From Microbacterium hominis (GTDB taxonomy: Bacteria > Actinomycetota > Actinomycetes > Actinomycetales > Microbacteriaceae): DNA of 64,000 nt. The stretch lies in NCBI RefSeq assembly GCF_013282805.1, contig NZ_CP054038.1:620001-684000 (forward strand), in the 5' to 3' direction. The translations under genes were made by a program, and so were the position numbers. Each line of letters begins with the position of its first letter. Position 1 is the first letter of the stretch. Shown one piece after another: positions 1-7,442 of this stretch. The notes under the pieces were generated by a model, which saw only the letters and a list, made by a program, of their open reading frames with translations, did no database searches and had not been told where the DNA came from.

Positions 1-1
1 G

Positions 2-157
2 ATCGTCGCGTTCGATGAACGACCCGACTACCACCGCATCGCCGAAGACCTCGCGATGCCCATCGGATCGATCGGACCGACCCGTCAGCGGTGCCTGGCC
101 AAGCTCCGCGCCGTTCTGGAAGGCGACGGATGGGGAGGGGATCACCATGGAGATTGA
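2..157 (+). CDS. RNA polymerase ECF sigma factor, C-terminal end (partial)
   Basis: The first bases read in frame as the last 51 residues of a sigma-70 family protein. The visible part is region 4, the helix-turn-helix that reads the -35 box: a Tyr-x-x-Ile-Ala-x-x-Leu stretch followed by PIGSIGPTRQRCLAKLR, a hallmark of ECF-type sigma factors. The 5' end lies outside the window. Its stop (155-157) overlaps the start of the next gene by 11 bases, so the two are probably co-translated. It presumably directs the operon containing the downstream proteases, but that is inferred from position only. The ECF subgroup cannot be set from this fragment. Confidence 0.85.
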   Translation: MVAFDERPDYHRIAEDLAMPIGSIGPTRQRCLAKLRAVLEGDGWGGDHHGD

Positions 158-617
158 CGACTACGACCTTGACCGCGAGCTGTTCGCACAGCTGCGTGCG
201 ACGTGGGAGCAGGTCGATCCGGTGCCCGCCGACCTCGCCGACCGCATGGTCGCCGCCGTCGCCGTCGAAGACCTGACCCGCGAGTACGCGCTGCTCACGC
301 TGGTCGCGAGCGACGAGCTCGCCGCCGTGCGCAGCGCCGCCGACACCGCAACTCTGCAGTTCAGCGACGGGTCGACGACCGTGCTCCTGCACGTGAGTCT
401 CACCGACGACGGGACGCGCCGCATCGACGGATGGGTGGATGCCGAGGCTCTCGCCATCCGCCTCGTGCAGGGCGATCGCGACGTGAGCCCCACCTCCGTG
501 GAAGACGGCCGGTTCGCCTTCGACGCGGTGCCCTCCGGCATGGCGCGCCTGCGGCTGGTCGTGCGCGGGGCCGACGGGGAGCTCAGCGACTTCCAGACAC
601 CGCAGTTCGAAGTGTGA
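147..617 (+). CDS. Small acidic protein between sigma factor and subtilisin; possible sigma regulator
   Basis: A 156-residue acidic protein of no family I can name with certainty. The N-terminal half (about residues 1-60) is helical and resembles the lead-in of soluble anti-sigma proteins, with a DPVPADLADRM motif. The C-terminal half looks like a beta-sandwich, with a DGRFAFDAVPSGMARLRLVV-like strand pattern reminiscent of carboxypeptidase regulatory-like domains. No membrane segment, signal peptide or zinc-finger HxxxCxxC is visible. The ATG at 147 overlaps the sigma gene, which favours this start over any upstream codon in the frame. By position it may regulate the sigma factor or act as adaptor or substrate for the proteases downstream; this is inference. 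Confidence 0.75.
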   Translation: MEIDDYDLDRELFAQLRATWEQVDPVPADLADRMVAAVAVEDLTREYALLTLVASDELAAVRSAADTATLQFSDGSTTVLLHVSLTDDGTRRIDGWVDAEALAIRLVQGDRDVSPTSVEDGRFAFDAVPSGMARLRLVVRGADGELSDFQTPQFEV

Positions 618-693
618 CACCGCAGTGACCGTGTAGAACCCGAATCGGATGCCGGACCTGGGGCCCGGCATCCCTCACGTGTGAGGAGAACTC

Positions 694-2325
694 ATGGCCA
701 GGCTCGATTCCGACGATCCCGCCCGCGGCTCCGCCGGCGGCCGCGGCGACTGGCGCGACCGCTATCGCGCGGCGCGCAGCGAGGGCGTCCCCCTCGATCC
801 GCGCAGTGAGCCGGTCGAGGGCGTGGATGCCTACCCGACCGACTACGCACCCGACCACCTCCTGATCTCGACGACCCACGACGTCGAACCGATCCTCGAC
901 AAGCTCCGCCCGGCTGCCGCGGACTTCGGCTGGGGGATCGAGCTGCGCAACCTCGACAACACCGAGGTGGAGATGGCGGTCGCCTTGGATCGCGCCGTGC
1001 GCGGCCGACGGGACTTCGATCTGCCGACCATCTACCGGGTGCAGATCTTCCCGCAGCCCAGCCCTGACAAGGACGACCAGCCGGTACCGCCGATCGACGC
1101 GTGGCGGCTCCTGCAGCGCGCCCGCGCCCGCAACGGCGGCAAGAACATCGACGGCGTGATGCTCGACCACGTGCTCACGGTCGACCCCTTCGGCGGCAAG
1201 ACGAACCCGTTCGGCGGCAAGACCAATCCCTACGGGGGCAAGACCAACCCGTTCAGTTCGAAGACGAACGGGCTCGACTCGTACGAGTGGCCCGGAAGCG
1301 GCGGCCGCCAGGTCGTGTCGTACCTCGGGCCGGAGCCGGTGCGCCAGGGCACGATCGCCAAGCGCGGGCGACGACCGGTCGTCGCCGTGCTCGACACAGG
1401 CTGCGGCCACCACCCCTGGCTCCCCGACGACATCGTCACCCGCTACCCGCGTACCGGGAGCGGGCGGGTGATCGGCAAGTCCGACCCGGCGACCGATCCC
1501 GAGCTGACGGGAGACCTCGCGGGGCCCTTCGACGGAGCGCTGGATGGCTCGGCCGGTCACGGCACCTTCATCGCCGGGGTGGTCCGCCAGCTCAGCCCCG
1601 AGTCCGACATCGTCTCGATCCGCATCGCCGACAGCATGGGGAACGTGCTCGAGGGCGAGTTCCTGCTCGGCGTGCGGACCCTCGTCAAGTGGATGCTGAC
1701 CGAGAAGAAGCACGGCGGCCGGGCGATCGACGTGATCAACCTCTCGATCGGGTACTACCACGAGACCCCCGACGATGGACTGTTCGATACGACGCTGGCC
1801 GAGCTCCTGCTGCGGGCACGCCGCACGGGGTGCGCCGTCGTCTGCTCGGCGGGCAATGACGCGACCGACCGCCCCACCTTCCCCGCCGCCCTGTGGCAGT
1901 GGGGGAACGAGCTGGTCGTTCCCGACCCCAAGAACGCCGCGCCGCACGTCTCGGTGGGTGCGCTCAACCCCAATGGCACGGTGGCGCTGTTCAGCAACAT
2001 CGGATCCTGGGTCAAGACCTATGCGCCGGGGGCGGCCGTGCTCAGCTGCTTCCCGCATCTGAACGGCGGACTGCAGCCGGAGGTGCGCAACGACCGGCAG
2101 CATCTGGCACGCGAGACGATCGACCCCGACGACTTCGATGGCGGGTTCGCACTCTGGAGCGGCACCTCCTTCGCGGCCCCCTACGTCGCCGGCATGCTCG
2201 CCGCGCGCATCGCCGGGCCGCTGATGGCCGGCAAGGCCGAGTCGGAGAAGGACCGCGTCGCCTCCCTGCGCCGGGCGTGGACGGCCGTGGACAAAGAGCT
2301 GCGGCACATGCGACGAGGACGCTGA
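694..2325 (+). CDS. S8 family (subtilisin-like) serine peptidase with heptad-repeat linker
   Basis: A 543-residue protein with a complete subtilisin triad: Asp234 in VAVLDTG, His289 in GHGTFIAG and Ser492 in GTSFAAP; Asn388 in SAGND fits the oxyanion hole. An N-terminal domain of about 160 residues (including LLISTTHDVEPILDKL) may be an inhibitory propeptide. It is joined to the catalytic domain by four tandem heptads (residues 166-193). No signal peptide or membrane segment is seen, unlike most secreted subtilisins, so I infer a cytosolic enzyme. The start has a good GAGGAG site six bases upstream. It lies between the sigma-associated gene and the CHAT protease gene, which suggests a regulated proteolytic pathway. 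Confidence 0.9.
   Translation: MARLDSDDPARGSAGGRGDWRDRYRAARSEGVPLDPRSEPVEGVDAYPTDYAPDHLLISTTHDVEPILDKLRPAAADFGWGIELRNLDNTEVEMAVALDRAVRGRRDFDLPTIYRVQIFPQPSPDKDDQPVPPIDAWRLLQRARARNGGKNIDGVMLDHVLTVDPFGGKTNPFGGKTNPYGGKTNPFSSKTNGLDSYEWPGSGGRQVVSYLGPEPVRQGTIAKRGRRPVVAVLDTGCGHHPWLPDDIVTRYPRTGSGRVIGKSDPATDPELTGDLAGPFDGALDGSAGHGTFIAGVVRQLSPESDIVSIRIADSMGNVLEGEFLLGVRTLVKWMLTEKKHGGRAIDVINLSIGYYHETPDDGLFDTTLAELLLRARRTGCAVVCSAGNDATDRPTFPAALWQWGNELVVPDPKNAAPHVSVGALNPNGTVALFSNIGSWVKTYAPGAAVLSCFPHLNGGLQPEVRNDRQHLARETIDPDDFDGGFALWSGTSFAAPYVAGMLAARIAGPLMAGKAESEKDRVASLRRAWTAVDKELRHMRRGR
1189..1272 (+). repeat. Four-copy heptapeptide tandem repeat inside the S8 peptidase gene
   Basis: Residues 166-193 are four consecutive copies of the pattern [F/Y]-[G/S]-[G/S]-K-T-N-[P/G]. 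The first two are identical (FGGKTNP), the third has Tyr, and the last is degenerate (FSSKTNG). The repeat joins the presumed propeptide to the catalytic domain. The DNA copies differ at synonymous positions (aag acg versus aag acc), so the amino-acid pattern seems to be maintained rather than being a fresh slippage product. Confidence 0.9.
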
Positions 2326-2365
2326 TCGCTCCCCTCGGCGCCGCCGGGCACGGCATGATGGGCGG

Positions 2366-4831
2366 ATGGGGCGTTCGGCGGAGTCACTTCACCATGCCGC
2401 CGTCGAACTGACGAACCGAGGAAGGTTCGCGGCGGCGCAGCGCCTTCTCGCGCGCGCGGACGAGCTCACCGACGACGGCGACCTGCGGGCGAGGATCGTG
2501 GGGACGGAGGCGCTCATCCTCGCCCGGCTGGGCGACGTCGATGGGGCGGAAGCCGCCAGCTTGCGCGCGTGGGAGGCGCCGGGCCTGGCCACCGAGACGC
2601 GAGCGATCCTCGCCGGACAGCTCGGCTCCATCGCCGAGCGGACGGGTCGCCTCGACGAAGCGGACCTGTGGCTGACGCGGGCGATCGATGCGCTGGAGGA
2701 CTCGGCCGCGCGTGCGCACCTTCTCCTCAACCGCGGCGTCGTCGGGATGGAAAGGCGCGACTTCACCCGCGCCGCGGATGACACGCGCGAGGCCGCGGAC
2801 ATCTACTCCGCGCGCGGCCTCGACATCGACGCCGCCGAGGCCCGGCACAACCTCGGCTACATCGACCTCCTCCGCGGCGACATCGTCGCGGCCCTCGCAG
2901 AGATGACCCGTGCCCGCCCCACTCTCGCCGCTGCCTCCCGGGCCAGCGAGGCGATCAGCGACCTCGACCGGGCCGAGGTGCTGAGAGATGCGGGCCTGGT
3001 ACGCGAGGCCGAGGAGCTGCTGGCCAGTGCTGCCACCTCGCTGGCCGCCGCGCGCATGCCCAAAGAGCGCGCGGAAGCGGAGTTCGCGCTCGCGCAATCG
3101 CTGCTCAGCCATGACCCCCTGCGCGCGAGGCGCATGGCCGCATCGGCGGCGCGGCGGTTCCGCGGAGCCCGGAACGACCGGTGGGCCGCCCGCGCGGAGG
3201 CCCTGCGACTGCGGGCGGACCTCTCCGGGGGAGGGGTGACCCGCCAAGGTCGCGTGCCCGACGCGGCACGCGTTCCCGCGCACACCGAGGTGGAGAGGAT
3301 CGCCGCCGCGCTCGAGGGCGAGGGCCTGGCGAGCGAAGCGGCGGCGCTGCGGCTGACCCGGGCGCTGTGGGAGGCGCGGAGGGGGCGGGCGCCCGCCGAC
3401 GGCGCGGTCGGGCGCGTCCCCCGCGGCGCCACGATGGAGGTCCAGCTCCTCGCGCACGAGGTGCGGGCGACGCGCGCCGTCGCCCGAGGGCGCACCGCCG
3501 AGGCGCGCCGACACGCAGAGGAGGGCCTCGAAGCGCTGCTGCGATGGCAGCGCGAGTTCGGCAGCCTCGACCTGCAGACCTCGCTGGTCTGGCGGGGACA
3601 CCCGCTCGTCGCCGTCGGCGTGCAGGCGGCGATGCGCACGCGCCGCGCCGACCTCGTCTTCGAGTGGTCCGAGCGGGCGCGGCACCTCAACCTGCAGGTC
3701 GTTCCCCTGCGACCCCCGCCCGACCCCGAGCTGGCCGCCGAGCTCACCGAGCTCCGCGTGCTCAGCGCCGACGGGGACGGATGGCTGTCGAATCCGCGGG
3801 CGGTCGAGCTGCAGAATCGGGCCCGCCAGCGCCAGTGGTCCGGCACACGCTCGGCAGCCGTGCAGCACCGCACGACGCTCGACGAGGCACAGGGCGCGCT
3901 CGACGACGACACCGCGATCCTCGCCTACGTGTATTCGGGTGACGCGCTCTCGGTGCTCGTCGTCACCGCCCATTCCGCGCGGCTCGTGGACCTCGGTGAC
4001 TGGGCCGGCATCCGCGCGCCGCTTCCCGGCTTGCGCGCCGACCTCGACATGGCGGCGGCGATGCAGAGCGGGCCGATGGCGGCGGTGGTGCGCCGCTCGC
4101 TCGGCACGCGCCTCGAGGCCCTCTCGCGCGCGATCCTCGCCCCCGCGCTCGCCGTCGCCGGAGATCGCCGGCTCGTGCTCACCACCCCCGGGGTGCTGCA
4201 GGGCATTCCGTGGGCGATGCTCCCCGACATGCGCGGTCGCATCTTCACACTCGCGGCCTCGGTGTCACGATGGGTGAGCTTCCCCCGGCTCGCCCCCGCC
4301 GCGACGTCGGCCGGATTCGCCGTCGGTCCGCGGGTGCCGCGCGCCGCCGAGGAGGCACGTGTGGCCGCGTCCGCGTGGGAGAGGGCTGCCACCCTCGACC
4401 CCGCGACGATCGGGGAGACGACGCGGCTCGCTTCCGACGTCGACGTGCTGCACGTGAGCGCACACGGCCGCCACGCGGCCGACAACGCCCTCTTCTCCGG
4501 CCTCGAGCTCGCCGACGGCACGCTGTTCGGCTACGACATCGATCTCGTCGAGAAGGTTCCCGACGTCGTCGTGCTCTCGGCGTGCGAGGTCGGGCGCTCC
4601 TCTGTGCGCTGGGGCGAGGAGGCCATCGGCATGGCGCGGGTCTGGCTGCACGCGGGCACCCGCTGCGTGGTCGCCGCGCCCGTCGTGGTCGCCGATGACG
4701 ACGCGTGCGAACTCCTCGGGGCGATGCACGCGGGCCTCGCCGCCGGGGCGCAGCCGGCCGAGGCGCTGGCCGCGGCGACCGAGAGCACCGGCATCGTCGC
4801 GCCGTTCCAGCCCCACGGCGCGGGTTTCTGA
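2366..4831 (+). CDS. TPR-CHAT domain protein, caspase-like cysteine protease
   Basis: An 821-residue protein. Residues 1 to about 400 are helical tetratricopeptide-type repeats, for example AEARHNLGYIDLLRGDIVAAL. The C-terminal part (about 530-821) is a CHAT domain. The caspase-type dyad is intact: His700 in LHVSAHGR and Cys740 in VVLSACEVG, and the usual GEEAIGMARVWLHAG segment follows. CHAT proteins are caspase-related proteases, some of which act in bacterial immunity (for example with type III-E CRISPR or gasdermins). No gasdermin, NTPase or nuclease partner is visible here. The gene follows the S8 peptidase by 40 bases and is probably in the same operon. Substrate and trigger are unknown. 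Confidence 0.88.
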   Translation: MGRSAESLHHAAVELTNRGRFAAAQRLLARADELTDDGDLRARIVGTEALILARLGDVDGAEAASLRAWEAPGLATETRAILAGQLGSIAERTGRLDEADLWLTRAIDALEDSAARAHLLLNRGVVGMERRDFTRAADDTREAADIYSARGLDIDAAEARHNLGYIDLLRGDIVAALAEMTRARPTLAAASRASEAISDLDRAEVLRDAGLVREAEELLASAATSLAAARMPKERAEAEFALAQSLLSHDPLRARRMAASAARRFRGARNDRWAARAEALRLRADLSGGGVTRQGRVPDAARVPAHTEVERIAAALEGEGLASEAAALRLTRALWEARRGRAPADGAVGRVPRGATMEVQLLAHEVRATRAVARGRTAEARRHAEEGLEALLRWQREFGSLDLQTSLVWRGHPLVAVGVQAAMRTRRADLVFEWSERARHLNLQVVPLRPPPDPELAAELTELRVLSADGDGWLSNPRAVELQNRARQRQWSGTRSAAVQHRTTLDEAQGALDDDTAILAYVYSGDALSVLVVTAHSARLVDLGDWAGIRAPLPGLRADLDMAAAMQSGPMAAVVRRSLGTRLEALSRAILAPALAVAGDRRLVLTTPGVLQGIPWAMLPDMRGRIFTLAASVSRWVSFPRLAPAATSAGFAVGPRVPRAAEEARVAASAWERAATLDPATIGETTRLASDVDVLHVSAHGRHAADNALFSGLELADGTLFGYDIDLVEKVPDVVVLSACEVGRSSVRWGEEAIGMARVWLHAGTRCVVAAPVVVADDDACELLGAMHAGLAAGAQPAEALAAATESTGIVAPFQPHGAGF

Positions 4832-5012
4832 GTGCGACCTGGCCTCCGGGCGAGAAATCTCAGAAGATCTCGGATTCGATGTATCAGGCATCCCGTGCCG
4901 TGCTCCTGATCTGTGGAACGACCGGAAGCAGTCCGGGTTCGGGGACCAGGACACTGGGGGCGCGAGACCCTGGGGGCACGTCTGGGGCGTGCAGGTCTCG
5001 GCGGTCGGTTCC

Positions 5013-5057
5013 ACGGGGGATGTCGCAGAGACCCAGGTCGGCGACATCCCCCGTTTT
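5013..5057 (+). terminator. Hairpin terminator downstream of the CHAT gene
   Basis: Perfect 13-base inverted repeat (acgggggatgtcg at 5013-5025, complement at 5042-5054) with a 16-base loop. TTTT begins at the last base of the right arm. It lies 180 bases after the CHAT stop and before the convergent LysR-like gene. The rest of the 4832-5084 gap shows no gene. Confidence 0.6.
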
Positions 5058-5084
5058 CCCGTGTCCGCGCGCGGGCCGCGGCCC

Positions 5085-5816
5085 TCAGGCGCGCGAGGAG
5101 CGGGCGGTGCGACCGCGCACGATGCCGACGAAGGCCTCCACCTCGGTCGTGGTGCGCGCGGCGACCCACGCCAGCGCGACCGACGAGGCGGGGCCGTCCC
5201 GCAGCGGCCGGTGCACGACGTCTTTGCGGTGATGGAGGCGCGCCAGGCTCATGGGCACGATGACGATGCCCACTCCGGTGGCGACCGTCGCGATCGCCTC
5301 GGCCGTATCGGCGGGCGGATCGAACCGGGGCGGGAGGCCACCGGGAACCTCGACGGCGAGCACGTCGTCGCGCGGGCGGATCACGACCTCGCCGGCGAGG
5401 TCGGCGAGCTCGAGCTCCTCGGCGAGGGACAGGTGCGACTCGGCGGACACCACGACCACCGGCACCTCCTCGTAGAGGGCGATCACATGCAGATCTTCGC
5501 GGTCGATCGGAAGGCGCACGAGGGCGGCATCCACCTCATCGTCGACGAGGGCGCGGCGCTGGTCGGCGACAGCCAGCGCCGCGAGCACCAATTCGGTGCG
5601 GGGCATGCGCTCACGCCAGGCGTCGATCCACTTGCCGGGCGTGGCGCCCGGGATCGCGCCGAGACGGAAGAGCTCGGCGGGCGGCGGCGGCGCGGCGGGG
5701 GAGGGCGCGGGGCGTGCCGCGCGGCGCGCCGCCGGCGTGCGCTTCGCGGCCTGCTTCGGTGACGGCCTGCCCTTGGCCCCGCCCGACCGGGATCGCGAAC
5801 CGCCGCCCTTCACCAT
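5085..5816 (-). CDS. LysR-type substrate-binding domain protein lacking the DNA-binding domain
   Basis: About 243 residues. A basic, low-complexity Lys/Arg/Ala/Pro-rich stretch (residues 1-50) precedes a LysR-type effector-binding domain. Visible features are FRLGAIPGATPGKW at its start, VDAALVRLP, VPVVVVSAESHL and a final GVGIVIVPMSLARL, all in the order expected for periplasmic-binding-protein-like LysR effector domains. There is no N-terminal winged helix, so it cannot be a classical LysR regulator; it may sense a ligand or bind nucleic acid through its basic tail. I use ATG 5816; an in-frame GTG lies two codons upstream at 5822. It is divergent from the DUF1304-like gene. Confidence 0.75.
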   Translation of the reverse strand: MVKGGGSRSRSGGAKGRPSPKQAAKRTPAARRAARPAPSPAAPPPPAELFRLGAIPGATPGKWIDAWRERMPRTELVLAALAVADQRRALVDDEVDAALVRLPIDREDLHVIALYEEVPVVVVSAESHLSLAEELELADLAGEVVIRPRDDVLAVEVPGGLPPRFDPPADTAEAIATVATGVGIVIVPMSLARLHHRKDVVHRPLRDGPASSVALAWVAARTTTEVEAFVGIVRGRTARSSRA

Positions 5817-5839
5817 GCCCACCAGGCTATCGGGAGCGC

Positions 5840-5845
5840 TAAGGT
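5840..5845 (+). promoter_or_regulatory. -10 box TAAGGT placing transcription start at the ATG (leaderless candidate)
   Basis: TAAGGT fits TANNNT and ends six bases before the ATG at 5852. This is the spacing expected if transcription starts at or next to the start codon. A purine-rich aaggtg in the same place could instead act as a ribosome site. Confidence 0.45.
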
Positions 5846-5851
5846 GCGGAC

Positions 5852-6250
5852 ATGGTCGGGATTCTCGCCACCGTCTTCGCCGTACTCGCGGCGATCCTCC
5901 ACGTGTACGTCTTCGTCATGGAATCCGTGCAGTGGACGCGGCCGCGCATCTGGAAGCGGTTCGGCGTGGCCGACCAGACCGCCGCGGAGATCACCCGTCC
6001 GATGGCCTACAACCAGGGCTTCTACAACCTGTTCCTCGCCATCGGAGCGGTGCTCGGAGTCGTGCTGTTCTGGGCGGGGTCGGACGGCACCGTCGCCGAC
6101 GTCGCCGGGCGCACGCTCGTGCTGTTCACCCTCGGATCGATGGTCGCCGCGGCCCTCGTGCTGGTGACGACCGGGGTGAAGTATGTGCGCGCGGCCCTCA
6201 TCCAGGGCACGCTGCCGCTCATCGGGTTCGTGCTGATGCTGTTCGCGTGA
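5852..6250 (+). CDS. DUF1304 family small membrane protein
   Basis: A 132-residue protein with four predicted membrane helices (about residues 3-23, 50-70, 80-102 and 112-131). It has the family's conserved HVYVFVMESVQW motif near the start, and AYNQGFYNLFLAIGA in the second helix. DUF1304 proteins are common small inner-membrane proteins without an assigned function. The gene stands alone, divergent from the LysR-domain gene, and nothing around it suggests a role. Confidence 0.85.
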   Translation: MVGILATVFAVLAAILHVYVFVMESVQWTRPRIWKRFGVADQTAAEITRPMAYNQGFYNLFLAIGAVLGVVLFWAGSDGTVADVAGRTLVLFTLGSMVAAALVLVTTGVKYVRAALIQGTLPLIGFVLMLFA

Positions 6251-6279
6251 CCTGATCGGCGCGAGCGGGCGCAGGCTGC

Positions 6280-6861
6280 TCAGCTGCACGCGCCCCAGCG
6301 GCCGAGGTCGGCCGCAGCCGCGTCGGCCTCGAGGCCGCGCAGCAGCTCCTCGTGGAGGTCGTTGGGGGAGTAGATCTCCACGCGCGCGGCGCCGTCGGCG
6401 ACCAGGCGCGCGTTGATGAACTCGCCCTCGGCGGTCCAGAGGTAGAGCAGATTGCGGCCGTACTGGTCGAACGGGTCGCGGTCGGGCGCGACGATGATGG
6501 TCGACCCCGGCGGCGCCAGTGCGGTGAGGGCGTCGGTCGCCTCCGCGCCCCAGCACTCGAGCTCCGGCGAGATCTCCGGGGTGTCGATGCCGAGCAGACG
6601 GATGCGCGTCGATTCGGTCGTGGTGACGATGTCGTTGGGTGTGGCCACGACGGCCCGCAGCGTGTCGCCGTCGTGCACGCTCATGACCGTCATCTCGAAC
6701 GCGTCGGCGGGCGGGGAGGGCAGCGTGACCTCGAACGAGGGGACATCGCCGCTGACGGCGGTGTCGCCGACGGTCGAGGAGACCTGCGAATACCAGATGA
6801 CGCCCACGATGATCGCGATCGCGACCAGCACGACGGCGACGGCGGACGCGACTCGCTTCAT
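6280..6861 (-). CDS. Membrane-anchored thermonuclease (SNase-like) family protein
   Basis: A 193-residue protein with one N-terminal membrane segment (about residues 5-23) followed by a staphylococcal-nuclease-like OB fold. Family marks are VHDGDTLRA, RIRLLGIDTPE (with the active-site Arg and Asp/Glu of SNase), and DRDPFDQYGRNLLYLW. It probably acts outside the membrane as a Ca-dependent nuclease. I chose ATG 6861, directly before the hydrophobic segment, over an upstream start at 6903 that would add 14 residues unlike a signal sequence. Upstream on the minus strand lies the hexapeptide-repeat gene, 50 bases away. Confidence 0.85.
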   Translation of the reverse strand: MKRVASAVAVVLVAIAIIVGVIWYSQVSSTVGDTAVSGDVPSFEVTLPSPPADAFEMTVMSVHDGDTLRAVVATPNDIVTTTESTRIRLLGIDTPEISPELECWGAEATDALTALAPPGSTIIVAPDRDPFDQYGRNLLYLWTAEGEFINARLVADGAARVEIYSPNDLHEELLRGLEADAAAADLGRWGACS

Positions 6862-6910
6862 ACCGGCACGATATCCCGGATGCTCGGGCGTGCCGTGCCG
6901 CACAGATCGA

Positions 6911-7318
6911 TCAGGCCGCCAGGCGCAGCCCTCGCCTGTCGGTGGCGACGCGCTCGTTGTCGGCGATCGTCTCGTCGTCGCCGATCAGCGATCCGACCGC
7001 GACGCGTGCGCCGGTGCCCACCTGCGTGCGCACCCCGATCTTGGCGCGGGCGCCGATGGCGGCTCCCGGCCCGATGTGCGCGTGCGGCGCGATCTCGGCG
7101 TCGGGGCCGATCATGGCATCCGCCTCGACCCAGACGCCGCGACCCACATGGGCGCCGGCGGCGATCTGAACGCCCGGTTCGACATACGCTCCAGCTTCGA
7201 CCAGCGCCGTCGGGTGCACCTTGGCGCCGTGCGCGATCAGTCCGCGACCGTTGGCGTGCTTGCGGTAGCGCAGCGTCTCACCCTGGTCGTTCTCGATGTC
7301 GATGTAGTTCTTGCCCAC
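6911..7318 (-). CDS. Hexapeptide-repeat (left-handed beta-helix) protein
   Basis: A 135-residue protein. From about residue 30 to 115 it is made of imperfect hexapeptide repeats of the [LIV]-G-x-x-x-x type (AHIGPGAAIGARAKIGVRTQVG), which fold as a left-handed beta-helix as in LpxA-like acyltransferases and gamma-carbonic anhydrases. I see no clear catalytic His set or metal triad, so the activity is open. GTG at 7318 is chosen because a strong AGGAGGG site lies five bases upstream. It is the last gene after the aminotransferase on this strand, separated by a 15-bp inverted repeat. Confidence 0.75.
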   Translation of the reverse strand: MGKNYIDIENDQGETLRYRKHANGRGLIAHGAKVHPTALVEAGAYVEPGVQIAAGAHVGRGVWVEADAMIGPDAEIAPHAHIGPGAAIGARAKIGVRTQVGTGARVAVGSLIGDDETIADNERVATDRRGLRLAA

Positions 7319-7393
7319 TGTCCCCTCCTGCAGCACGCCCTCCGGCGGCACGCGGAACCCGCTGAGTACAGGAACAACGGTGAAGCCCGCCCG

Positions 7394-7430
7394 ATCATTC
7401 CCGCATCGGCACATTCGATGCGGGAATGAT
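7394..7430. promoter_or_regulatory. Perfect 15-bp inverted repeat in the aminotransferase-hexapeptide gap
   Basis: Arms atcattcccgcatcg (7394-7408) and cgatgcgggaatgat (7416-7430) match perfectly, with a 7-base loop. There is no T-run on either side. It could be a processing hairpin or weak terminator after the aminotransferase, or an operator for the downstream hexapeptide-repeat gene. Confidence 0.6.
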
Positions 7431-7442
7431 GCGGCGCGGGCG

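Noticed and set aside
1..4831. Type III-E CRISPR or gasdermin immune locus around the CHAT gene
   Set aside because: No Cas protein, gasdermin-like pore former, NTPase sensor or nuclease is visible. Only the CHAT fold is shared with those systems.
6280..6861. Phage or plasmid origin for the thermonuclease gene
   Set aside because: Codon use matches neighbours and there are no integrase, att-like repeats or phage genes; anchored SNase proteins are common in Actinobacteria.
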